Below, piece after piece: positions 1-6,251 of a DNA stretch of 7,471 nucleotides (within the stretch, counting starts at the first letter, position 1; every line of letters starts with the position of its first letter). The position numbers were made by a program, and so were the translations under genes. Origin of the DNA: Planctomycetota bacterium (GTDB lineage: Bacteria > Planctomycetota > Planctomycetia > Planctomycetales > Planctomycetaceae). Location of the stretch: assembly GCA_013151585.1 (NCBI GenBank), contig JAADHY010000558.1:1-7471 (forward strand), read 5' to 3'. The notes below the pieces were generated by a model. The model saw only the letters and a list, made by a program, of their open reading frames with translations. It was not told where the DNA came from and did not search any database.

Positions 1-1
1 G

Positions 2-475
2 ACAGTTTACGGTACGATCGCTGGGCTCGGCTTGGTGGGGCTGGTTCTGACCTTTCTGGTTTCGATGGGCTTTTTTCTGGGCACCCTCTTGCGGAACCAG
101 TGGCTGGCGGTGATTGTGTTGGTGTTCCTGTGGCTGCCGGTCAACGGGATTCTCGACACGTTCTCGTTGGAAGAGATTTCTCCGATCAGTCTGACCCGGG
201 CCTTGCCGACCCTGTTGCAGCGGCCCTGGAAGGAACCGGAAAAGACGATAACGGAGGAACCCCCGGATTTGAAAGCGGTTGCTGAGGAAGCCACCAAGTT
301 TTTCGCGTTTCTGGGCGGAAGCCCCCCGCCAAAGCCGGAGCCCCGTCGCGAGGAATTCTTCGACCAGGAGGAGTTCCAGGATTTGCGGGTCAGCCGCGTT
401 GTGCTTGGCTACGGGCTGCCGACCGTCTTGGCTCTGTCGCTGGCCATCGGCTGCTTCTGCTTGCGGGATTTGTGA
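2..475 (+). CDS. C-terminal part of an integral membrane protein, probably an ABC-2-type permease (5' end outside window)
   Basis: The reading frame is open to the left edge, so the true start lies upstream; the TTG at 32 is only the first possible start inside the window. About 157 residues are visible. Two hydrophobic helices lie at the left (around LGLVGLVLTFLVSMGFFLG and WLAVIVLVFLWLPV). A hydrophilic, charged and proline-rich loop follows (PPPKPEPRREEFFDQEEFQ), then a last helix (LGYGLPTVLALSLAIGCFCL) and the short tail RDL. A 'GTLLRNQWLAV' segment between helices and a last helix ending in (R)DL are common in ABC-2 permeases of the NatB/gliding type, which move substrates with a separate ATPase. 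That family call is inferred from style only. No partner ATPase is visible because the upstream gene is cut off. It converges on the minus-strand HTH gene that ends at 599. Membrane location is well supported; function is not. Confidence 0.6.
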   Translation, partial: TVYGTIAGLGLVGLVLTFLVSMGFFLGTLLRNQWLAVIVLVFLWLPVNGILDTFSLEEISPISLTRALPTLLQRPWKEPEKTITEEPPDLKAVAEEATKFFAFLGGSPPPKPEPRREEFFDQEEFQDLRVSRVVLGYGLPTVLALSLAIGCFCLRDL

Positions 476-568
476 GCGGCCGGGCGGAGGAGCTCCGTGT
501 TCTACGTTCCATCCCTGGATGGAGCAGAGCCCGCCGCCAGTCGGACGTGTCCCGGACAACGCAGAATC

Positions 569-595
569 ATCCTGGGCGACTCCCGAACCCAGGAT
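569..595. repeat. Perfect 8-bp inverted repeat between convergent genes, possible bidirectional terminator
   Basis: ATCCTGGG at 569-576 pairs perfectly with CCCAGGAT at 588-595, leaving an 11-nt loop. It lies 4 bp past the stop of the minus-strand HTH gene and about 94 bp past the stop of the plus-strand membrane-protein gene. A hairpin in a convergent spacer is a natural place for transcript ends. Neither strand has a proper U-tract after it, so intrinsic termination is uncertain; it could instead protect 3' ends. The rest of the 123-bp spacer holds only a smaller palindrome at 508-523. Confidence 0.4.
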
Positions 596-598
596 CAG

Positions 599-1048
599 TC
601 AGCGGCTATTATTTGGAGGCGGCTTGGGCAGACGCAGCTCCTCCTTTACGTCTAGTTGCATCGCCTGGATAATCTCGGCGACGCGCGCCAAGCTCGCTGA
701 GGCATAGTTTGTCGCTTCGTATCGTTGGATCTGTTGCTCTTTCAACCCGAGACGTTCGGCCAGCTCGCGCTGAGTTAGCCCGAGAGCGATGCGGGCCTGA
801 ATCAGCGCGCTTGGGAGCTCCTCAAAGGAATTCACCTTGATTACGCGGCGACGCCCCGTCCGAAGCTGGTCATATTGCTTTAGTTCCGCCTCCAAGTCGG
901 CCAACTGGCTCTCCAAGGCATCTCGTTGTGCTTTTTGCAACCGTGGGTGGATACACCCATTGGGAGACGCATCAAGCTGAGCCAGCGCCCGACGAAATCG
1001 CTTCGCCTGCGCCTGCGTGATCCGGTATTCGCGCTCGTTTCTTATCAT
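599..1048 (-). CDS. XRE-type helix-turn-helix protein, putative antitoxin/autoregulator of the upstream nucleotidyltransferase
   Basis: 149 residues. The N-terminal part (about 1-65) is basic and then strongly helical (LQKAQRDALESQLADLEAEL, about 37-56), which suggests a dimerising or partner-binding helix. The C-terminal part (about 79-133) is a typical Cro/C1-type HTH: ALIQARIALGLTQRELAERLGL, then the recognition-helix region QQIQRYEA at 105-112. Proteins with this layout commonly sit in two-gene toxin-antitoxin modules, where the HTH protein binds the partner and represses the shared promoter. That role is inferred here. Its ATG (1046-1048) overlaps the stop of the upstream gene as ATGA, so translation is probably coupled and the start is firm. 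The gene lies second, as in HigBA-type modules. The proline-rich tail (PKPPPNNSR) looks disordered. It could alternatively be a plain transcriptional regulator. HTH identity is near certain; the antitoxin role is moderate. Confidence 0.85.
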   Translation of the reverse strand: MIRNEREYRITQAQAKRFRRALAQLDASPNGCIHPRLQKAQRDALESQLADLEAELKQYDQLRTGRRRVIKVNSFEELPSALIQARIALGLTQRELAERLGLKEQQIQRYEATNYASASLARVAEIIQAMQLDVKEELRLPKPPPNNSR

Positions 1049-1488
1049 TCGGGAAGGTCCTCCAAGCGTATCGCGACGATACCTTTACGTCGCCCGGTCG
1101 ACCGATCGGTCTGAAAGAACTCCAAAAACGTCTGTCCGGTGATGCCCTCGGGCAGTTCAGCCGGGAAAAGCTCGCCACCGAACCGCCGCTTCTGGGCCGC
1201 ACGACTGCGCGAAAACTCGAAAAAGATCGGATCCAACCGATCAACATCAACCCCATCGACATCCCAGCACACGTCGAAGTCACCTGGGCTTGCTTTTGCA
1301 GTCACGAAACTCCCACCGACGTACACGGCTCGGCATCCCGCTTTCCTGAGCAGACTCAAAGCATTGAGGAGCCCCGCAATCAACACCCGCCGACGCGCAG
1401 TGCTGCCAAACCGGGCGACGAATTCAGCCCAACTACACCAATGGATCCCCGGGGGCAGATTTCCGACGTCGTCGAACTCCGGAATCAT
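1045..1488 (-). CDS. DUF6932-like nucleotidyltransferase-fold protein, putative toxin of a two-gene module
   Basis: 147 residues from the ATG at 1486-1488. The N-terminus MIPEFDDVGNLPPGIH is the conserved opening of the DUF6932-like family as I recall it. Residues 58-76 carry a nucleotidyltransferase-like signature: GGSFVTAK (59-60 are G-S), then DFD with D70 and D72 as likely metal ligands. The C-terminal FLEFFQTDRSTGRRKGIV (120-137) also looks family-conserved. Minimal nucleotidyltransferases of the MNT and AbiEii/MenT groups transfer nucleotides to tRNAs or to partner proteins and are paired with antitoxins. A similar role here is inference, as I know of no characterised member of this exact family. 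A longer reading to 1566 is open, but its extra 26 residues look non-conserved and a strong promoter at 1495-1523 lies inside it, so 1488 is preferred. There is no Shine-Dalgarno sequence, consistent with a leaderless mRNA. Its stop overlaps the HTH gene's ATG by 4 bases. Confidence 0.8.
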   Translation of the reverse strand: MIPEFDDVGNLPPGIHWCSWAEFVARFGSTARRRVLIAGLLNALSLLRKAGCRAVYVGGSFVTAKASPGDFDVCWDVDGVDVDRLDPIFFEFSRSRAAQKRRFGGELFPAELPEGITGQTFLEFFQTDRSTGRRKGIVAIRLEDLPE

Positions 1489-1492
1489 AACC

Positions 1493-1503
1493 CAATTATA
1501 TTG
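1493..1503. promoter_or_regulatory. Short palindrome over the -10 box, candidate operator
   Basis: CAAT (1493-1496) and ATTG (1500-1503) are perfect inverted copies around TAT, centred on 1498, and they cover the TATAAT box. XRE-type antitoxins usually repress their own operon from such sites, so this is a reasonable operator candidate. It is short and AT-rich, so it could arise by chance from the -10 sequence. Confidence 0.3.
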
Positions 1504-1523
1504 TTGTGTTGCTCGCCGGTCAA
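1495..1523 (-). promoter_or_regulatory. Near-consensus sigma70 promoter of the nucleotidyltransferase/HTH operon, predicted leaderless
   Basis: On the minus strand TTGACC (1523-1518, five of six consensus bases) is followed after exactly 17 bp by a perfect TATAAT (1500-1495). Six bases (TGGGTT) then separate the -10 box from the ATG at 1488. The usual start distance puts +1 on the A of the ATG or within a base or two. The region is an AT-rich island in GC-rich surroundings. An 11-bp palindrome, CAAT-TAT-ATTG at 1493-1503, covers the -10 box and could be an operator for the HTH protein. A weaker GTTG/CAAC pair flanks the -35 end. Confidence 0.75.
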
Positions 1524-1551
1524 CGTCATTCGAAAGAAGGGTGTGGGCCGT

Positions 1552-1573
1552 CGCGGCGCCATTCACCGCCGCG
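1552..1573. repeat. 7-bp GC-rich inverted repeat in the spacer upstream of the two-gene operon
   Basis: CGCGGCG (1552-1558) and CGCCGCG (1567-1573) are perfect inverted copies with an 8-nt loop. The element sits about 30 bp upstream of the -35 box and about 90 bp past the stop of the ABC fusion gene. On the minus strand no T-run follows it. It could be a folding 3' end of the ABC transcript or a protein site; in GC-rich DNA a chance origin is also possible. Confidence 0.25.
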
Positions 1574-1609
1574 TTTCAGGGTGGCGTGACGAATCCGTCC
1601 AGAAGAATC

Positions 1610-1631
1610 GGGCAGCCGAAGGCGCCTGCCC
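1610..1631 (-). terminator. Weak candidate terminator after the ABC fusion gene
   Basis: Read on the minus strand, GGGCA pairs with TGCCC and an inner GCC-TTC-GGC forms the tip, with a three-base bulge on the 5' side. The tail CGATTCTTCT is only moderately T-rich. It begins 34 nt after the TAG stop at 1665-1667, the expected place for the end of the long minus-strand transcript. The bulge and poor U-tract keep this tentative. Confidence 0.3.
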
Positions 1632-1664
1632 CGCACGACATGGAGCTCAGGATTCACAAAGCTG

Positions 1665-4043
1665 CTACCCCAATTGCTTTCGGAATCGGGCAACGCTGAG
1701 CGTCAGAATGACGGCGCAGCAGACAGCGAGGCTGACGGTGGGCGACATCAAATCCAGCACATCGGCGTTTCGAAGAACGATGCCGCGCAGAATCTCCAGG
1801 AAGTAGGTCACCGGCAACAGGCAACTGATCAGGTAGATGGGTAGCGGCATCTCGCTCCGCGGAAACATGAATCCCGACAGAAGCACCGACGGCATCATGA
1901 TCAGGAATGCGAACTGCATCGCTTGCAGTTGCGTCGCCGCCAGTGTGGAAACGAGCAAGCCGAGGCCAAGCGAGCAGACCAGAAAGAGCGTCGCCAGGGC
2001 GAGCAGCAGCGGCACGCTGCCGTGGATCGGGACGCCGAACAAGTAAACCATCACGACCAACACGATCAGAGTCTCGACGACGCCGATGATGGAGTACGGA
2101 ATCAGCTTTCCGAGCATCAGCCCCGCCCGGCCGACGGGCGTGACGAAGAGCTGTTCCAACGTGCCCAGTTCGCGCTCCCGCACGATCGCGAAGGCGGTCA
2201 AAAAGAGCGTTACCAATTGCAGGATGATGCCGACCAAGCCGGGGACGAAGAAATGAGAGCTTTCCAGGTCGGGGTTGTAGAGCAGTCGCGGCCGCATCTC
2301 GATGGGAATGGCCGCTCGGCCGAAAGGATCGCGCGCCGGCACGGTCGGCGCGTTTTCGACTTTTGACCGAGCAATGTGGACGGAACGCGTAAAGCCCAGC
2401 AGATTCGTCACGTTCAGCGCCGTCGTGGCGACCTGGTTATCGCTGCCGTCGATCAGCACCTGCACGGAGGCCTGCTCGCCCCGCAGCAGTCGGTCGCTGA
2501 AATCGGGCGGGATCCGGATGCCGACGCGCGCTCGGCCTGAACTCAAAGCGCGTCGGAACGACTCCTCGTCAAAGACCTGTTCGGTGATGCTCAGGCTGCG
2601 CGTGTTTTCGAACGCATCGATGAGCTCGCGCGCGGCTTGTCGTCCATCGGAATCGAACACGACGGTGGGGATGTGTTCGACTTGCGTATCGATGGCGTAG
2701 CCGAAGATGATCGTTTGGAGCACGGGAACGACGAACATGAAAAACAGCGTCGCGGGCTGCCGTCGGATGTGAGCGAACTCTTTGCGGAGGATCGCCATCA
2801 GCCCCCGCATGGCGTGAGGGCCGTCTGCCGGTCGCTTGGCCGGAGCAGGGGCTGGGGGCGGCAGCTCGCGCTCGCCAGCCGGTTCGGTCCGACCAGCGGA
2901 ATCGTCCGCGCCGGCGTTTTTGGGTTTTTCGCTGTCTGTCGGTTGGACCGCCGCGTCGGTTTTGGGCTCTGGCTGCCCAACGTGTTCTTCCTCGGCCGCC
3001 CGGCTGAGCGTCACGAAGACGTCTTCAAGGCTTGGAGCGATCGGTCGCGCGTGCACGGCCGACGCCGGCAGCCCGAGTGCGTTGGCAAAGTTCTCCGGAG
3101 AGACGGCTTCCGAGGCGAGCAGGTGAATGGTTTGCCCGAACAGCGTTCCATCGAGGACACCATCCAAACGGCGCAGCCGGGCGAGGTGTTCGGTGGGAGC
3201 CGGCGTTTCCAGTTCCCAGCGGCGCGTGCCTGGCGGAGTGACCGTTTCCAGCTCCTTCAATTCCTCCGGCCGACCGCAGACGATCAGCCGCGACAGGTAG
3301 ATGTATCCCACGGCCGTGCAGCGTTCGGCCTCATCCATGTAGTGAGTCGTGACGAACAGCGTCACGCCGCGGCCGGACAGCTCGAACAGCAAGTCCCAAA
3401 GATCCCGACGGGCTACCGGATCGATGCCGGCCGTCGGTTCGTCCAGAAAAACGACGTCGGGTTCGTGGATCAGCGCGCAGGCCAAAGCGAGCCGCTGCTT
3501 CCAGCCGCCGGACAGGGTGTCTGCGAGTTGTTCCTCTTTGCCTTCCAAGCCGACCAGACGTTTCACGGCCGCCAGCCGTTCGGTCAACCGCTCGCCTTCC
3601 AGCCCGTAGATCCGTCCGTAGAAATCCAGGTTCTCGGCGACCGTCAAGTCGCCGTAGAGGCTGAACTTCTGCGACATGTACCCGATGCGACGCTTCAGCG
3701 ACTCGGCTTCGCGGGTGGCGTCGTAGCCGAGCACCTGGGCCGTGCCTTCTGTCGGTTCCAGCACGCCGCACAGCATCCGGATGATCGTCGACTTGCCGCT
3801 GCCGTTCGGGCCGAGCAGCCCGAAGATGGCTCCTCGCTGCACTTGAAAGCTCACATGGTCGACCGCGATCAGGTCGCCGAAATGGCGAGTCAAGCCGCGG
3901 ACGTCGATCACGGGCGGCGCGGTCGCCGTCGGCGCAGCCTGTTCTTCCGGCGACGGGCTTTCGCCGTCCGGGCCGCCCGAGGGCCCCCCCACCGGCCAGC
4001 CGGCGTGTTGATTCGGATTGTGGCCGAAATCCTGCGCGTTCAT
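1665..4043 (-). CDS. ABC exporter: ATPase fused to ABC-2 permease in one polypeptide (YbhF/YbhS-like)
   Basis: 792 residues. Residues 1-44 are a Gly/Pro-rich, probably disordered lead. Residues 45-350 form an ABC ATPase: Walker A GPNGSGKST (78-86), Q-loop Q125 in YMSQKFSLY, signature LSGGWKQR (177-184), Walker B VVFLDEPTAGID (197-208) and H-loop His in TTH (232-234). Residues 350-411 are a charged, proline-rich linker. Residues 412-792 are a full ABC-2 permease of the YbhS/YbhR/DrrB sort: a first helix at about 432-452, a large extracytoplasmic domain to about 595, then some five helices (about 600-622, 645-670, 678-700, 708-727 and 768-786), with the conserved RERELGTLEQLFVTP motif at 622-636. 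Two copies would give a complete transporter in the inner membrane. E. coli has separate ybhF, ybhS and ybhR genes, so this is a fused arrangement. Its ATG overlaps the adaptor gene's stop (ATGA), and AGGG precedes the start. Substrate is unknown; drugs, lipids or polysaccharide precursors are possible. Confidence 0.93.
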   Translation of the reverse strand: MNAQDFGHNPNQHAGWPVGGPSGGPDGESPSPEEQAAPTATAPPVIDVRGLTRHFGDLIAVDHVSFQVQRGAIFGLLGPNGSGKSTIIRMLCGVLEPTEGTAQVLGYDATREAESLKRRIGYMSQKFSLYGDLTVAENLDFYGRIYGLEGERLTERLAAVKRLVGLEGKEEQLADTLSGGWKQRLALACALIHEPDVVFLDEPTAGIDPVARRDLWDLLFELSGRGVTLFVTTHYMDEAERCTAVGYIYLSRLIVCGRPEELKELETVTPPGTRRWELETPAPTEHLARLRRLDGVLDGTLFGQTIHLLASEAVSPENFANALGLPASAVHARPIAPSLEDVFVTLSRAAEEEHVGQPEPKTDAAVQPTDSEKPKNAGADDSAGRTEPAGERELPPPAPAPAKRPADGPHAMRGLMAILRKEFAHIRRQPATLFFMFVVPVLQTIIFGYAIDTQVEHIPTVVFDSDGRQAARELIDAFENTRSLSITEQVFDEESFRRALSSGRARVGIRIPPDFSDRLLRGEQASVQVLIDGSDNQVATTALNVTNLLGFTRSVHIARSKVENAPTVPARDPFGRAAIPIEMRPRLLYNPDLESSHFFVPGLVGIILQLVTLFLTAFAIVRERELGTLEQLFVTPVGRAGLMLGKLIPYSIIGVVETLIVLVVMVYLFGVPIHGSVPLLLALATLFLVCSLGLGLLVSTLAATQLQAMQFAFLIMMPSVLLSGFMFPRSEMPLPIYLISCLLPVTYFLEILRGIVLRNADVLDLMSPTVSLAVCCAVILTLSVARFRKQLG

Positions 4044-5203
4044 GGCCGTGCCCTGCTCACCGCATCGGCTTCCGCAGCTTGCTCTCCGTCTTCGAAAAAC
4101 ACGTCGGCCGACATGCCGGGCCGAAGCCGACCGTGCCCTTCTTCCAGCGTTACCTTGATGCGAAAAACTTGCTTCGAACGCTCTTCGGGCGTCTGAACGT
4201 TTCGCGGCGTGAATTCTGCTTCCTGAGAAATGAACGTGATCCGTCCGGCGAACCGCTCGCCCGGAAAGCTGTCCACCCGGACCCAGACACGATCGCCGAC
4301 TTGGATGTTCAATCGGTTCTCGGGCACGTACGCTCGGACTCGCAGTGTCCGCGGATCAAGCAGAGAGACGGCCGGAACGTTCGCCCCGACCAAATCACCG
4401 GGATGCAAATCGATCGCCTGAACGATTAGGCCCGGCCGGCCTTTGACCGTCAGCTCTTCGATTCGCCGATCGATCGCGCGGAGCGACGCCTCAGCCGCTT
4501 CGACGGCCGCCCGCGCGCGAGCGATCTGTTCGGACCGGTAGCCGTTCTGCAGCAGTTGCAGAGCCGCCGTCGCCTCCTTCAGTTGAGCTACCGCTTGCCG
4601 GATGTCTTCTTCCCGCGTGCCTTTCTGGAGCAGGCGGTGGCGAGCCTGGCGAGCTTCCCACGTGGCGCGGGCCGCTCGCACCTCGCTGGATATGCGGTCG
4701 AATTCGTCTTGAGTGATGGCCCCCCGGCCAAGCAGTTGCTCCGCTCGTTTGTATTTCAGGTCTGCCAGCCGGTAGCGTTCTTCGGCTTCCTTGGCCTCTT
4801 TCGCCGCCGCTTCAATCTCCTCCGGCCGGGGGCCGTTCCGGAGCTTTTCCAAGTTGGCTTTCAATTGTTCGACGCGAGCTTGGGCCTGGGCGATCTCTTC
4901 GGAGCGGTAACCGGCTACCAACCGGTCCAACTCTGCCCGTCGTTCGGCCAAGATCGCGGCCGCTTCGGCCCGTTGCTCCTTCAGATCGAACGGCTCCAGC
5001 TCGAACAGTACACCGTCGTCGGGAACTCGTTGGCCCTCATCCACGTGCACACGCAACACGCGACCGCCCACCCGCGAACCGACCCGCACTTCGTCGGCCT
5101 CGATGAAACCGGAGACGTGAAAGGGCCCGCGAATCCGCTGGCTGTACAGCAGCAGTCCGAAAAGGACGATCACAATCAACACACCGGCCACGATCTTCCG
5201 CAT
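4040..5203 (-). CDS. HlyD/YbhG-type membrane fusion (periplasmic adaptor) protein
   Basis: 387 residues from the ATG at 5201-5203. It starts with a signal-anchor (MRKIVAGVLIVIVLFGLLLY, 1-20). A biotinyl-lipoyl half-motif follows (FIEADEVRVGSRVGGRVLRVHVDEGQRV, about 33-60), then a long alpha-helical coiled-coil hairpin (about 75-250) with its turn near LLGRGAITQDEFD (157-169). The second lipoyl half and beta-barrel (about 252-370) include GDLVGANVPAVSLLDPRTLRVRAYVPE and the LRPGMSADVFF close. Such adaptors bridge an inner-membrane ABC exporter to the outer membrane. The next gene, translationally coupled by a 4-base overlap, encodes the ATPase-permease, so the pair is almost surely one machine. 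A GTG at 5230 would add nine residues (MPRRRRGTI), but the ATG at 5203 has a G-rich ribosome-binding stretch (GGCGGGGGAC) just upstream and puts a normal short basic lead before the hydrophobic helix. No outer-membrane channel gene is in the window. Confidence 0.92.
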   Translation of the reverse strand: MRKIVAGVLIVIVLFGLLLYSQRIRGPFHVSGFIEADEVRVGSRVGGRVLRVHVDEGQRVPDDGVLFELEPFDLKEQRAEAAAILAERRAELDRLVAGYRSEEIAQAQARVEQLKANLEKLRNGPRPEEIEAAAKEAKEAEERYRLADLKYKRAEQLLGRGAITQDEFDRISSEVRAARATWEARQARHRLLQKGTREEDIRQAVAQLKEATAALQLLQNGYRSEQIARARAAVEAAEASLRAIDRRIEELTVKGRPGLIVQAIDLHPGDLVGANVPAVSLLDPRTLRVRAYVPENRLNIQVGDRVWVRVDSFPGERFAGRITFISQEAEFTPRNVQTPEERSKQVFRIKVTLEEGHGRLRPGMSADVFFEDGEQAAEADAVSRARP

Positions 5204-5252
5204 GATGGTCCCCCGCCTTCTTCGTGGCACGTTCTCCCGGAAGCCCCGCTTT

Positions 5253-6251
5253 TCAGCCTACTGTCGGCTCGGACCGGACAGAGTCCAACCACGCTTGGAA
5301 CATCAGAATGTCCCAAAGATAGTAGTGCCAATCCTGTCGGCCCGTCACGTGATCGTCCCATTTGCGGCGGATCGGTTCGGGATGGAAAAAACCTTCCTGT
5401 TTCAGCCGGTGTTCGTCAAGCAGGGCCTCGGCCCAGTCACGCAGGTCGGTCCGCAGCCATTCGTTGATCGGGACACCGAACCCTTTCTTGGGGCGCTCGA
5501 ACAGTTCGCGGGGCACATGACGAGCCAGAACCTCTCGCAGAGGCCATTTCGCCTTGCCCCGACGTACGCGCAACGACACCGGCAGCCGCCAAGCGAACTC
5601 GACCACTCGGTGATCCAGGATCGGCACGCGAGCCTCCAGGCTGACACCCATGCTCGCTCGGTCCACTTTGACCAAGATGTCGTCCGGCAAGTAGTTGAGC
5701 GTGTCGACGTACATGACCTGCTCGAGCAGCTTGCGGCACACGGACCACAATCGCGGGTCGGCGAGAGGCCCCAGGTCGCTGGTTCCGCCGATCACCACCT
5801 CGCCCGGCCGAGCCCAGTGGGACATCAGCCGCACATAGATGTCGCTCGGATTGCGGAAGGCCAACATGTCGGCGATCGTGCCGGCCCGTCGAACGAGCAT
5901 TTTCGAGGCCAGCCACGGCGCAACTTGCTTCAGGGTGCGCGACGCCGCTAACCGCAGCGGCGTCGGCATCCAGCCGATCATCCACCAAAAGTAGCGAGTC
6001 GCCGCGTACCGGAGGTACCCGCCAAACAGCTCGTCGCCGCCGTCGCCCGACAGGCTAACTGTCACATGCCGCCGTGCAACCTGCGAAACCAAAAACGTGG
6101 GCACCTGAGACGAGTCGGCGAAGGGTTCGTCGTAGAGTGTGGGCAGCCGGGGGATGACGTCCAGGGCCTCGCGGGGCGTCACGTAGTACTCGACGTGATC
6201 CGTGCCGAGATGCTCGGCAATCGCCTTTGCGTACGGCGCTTCGTTGTACAC
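5253..6251 (-). CDS. asnB: C-terminal part of frameshifted asparagine synthetase (AsnB), synthetase domain
   Basis: Open frame of 332 residues from a GTG at 6251 that holds the rest of the AsnB synthetase domain. It shows YNEAPYAKAIAEHLGTDHVEYY (2-23), LYDEPFADSSQVPT (39-52), the nucleotide-site SGDGGDELFGGY (68-79), then the YLPDDILVKVDRASM and LEARVPILDHRVVEF blocks and the late KKGFGVPINEW motif. It lacks the glutaminase domain and the PP-loop, which lie in the other frame upstream. An in-frame TGA at 6258-6260 sits just before it, so it cannot be an extension of a longer frame. Joined to residues 1-309 of the upstream part it makes about 641 residues, the usual AsnB length. Alone it should not be active. 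It ends 49 bp before the HlyD-type gene. Confidence 0.85.
   Translation of the reverse strand: MYNEAPYAKAIAEHLGTDHVEYYVTPREALDVIPRLPTLYDEPFADSSQVPTFLVSQVARRHVTVSLSGDGGDELFGGYLRYAATRYFWWMIGWMPTPLRLAASRTLKQVAPWLASKMLVRRAGTIADMLAFRNPSDIYVRLMSHWARPGEVVIGGTSDLGPLADPRLWSVCRKLLEQVMYVDTLNYLPDDILVKVDRASMGVSLEARVPILDHRVVEFAWRLPVSLRVRRGKAKWPLREVLARHVPRELFERPKKGFGVPINEWLRTDLRDWAEALLDEHRLKQEGFFHPEPIRRKWDDHVTGRQDWHYYLWDILMFQAWLDSVRSEPTVG

Noticed and set aside
485..497. CGGAG-GAG-CTCCG mini-hairpin just after the first gene's stop
   Set aside because: A five-base stem followed by TGTTCTACG is too weak for an intrinsic terminator.
508..523. TCCATCC-CT-GGATGGA palindrome
   Set aside because: The loop is too tight for the full stem, there is no T-tract on either strand and no clear relation to a gene end; probably incidental.
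1489..1566. 26-residue N-terminal extension of the nucleotidyltransferase from the ATG at 1566
   Set aside because: A near-consensus promoter lies inside it, its residues look unconserved, and the family opening MIPEF...LPPGIH begins at 1488.
926..1699. Several plus-strand frames over the nucleotidyltransferase/HTH pair
   Set aside because: They are opposite two well-supported genes and have low-complexity Arg/Ser/Pro-rich products with no motif.
2637..4196. 519-codon plus-strand open frame opposite the ABC fusion
   Set aside because: It lies antisense to a gene with all ABC motifs, and its product is rich in R, Q, G and H with no recognisable domain. Long antisense frames are expected in GC-rich DNA.
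5202..5230. GTG start at 5230 for the adaptor
   Set aside because: Possible, but the ATG at 5203 has the better G-rich ribosome-binding stretch and gives a normal signal-anchor start.
4556..5467. 303-codon plus-strand frame opposite the HlyD-type gene
   Set aside because: Antisense shadow of a clear adaptor gene; it runs across a gene boundary and has no recognisable domain.
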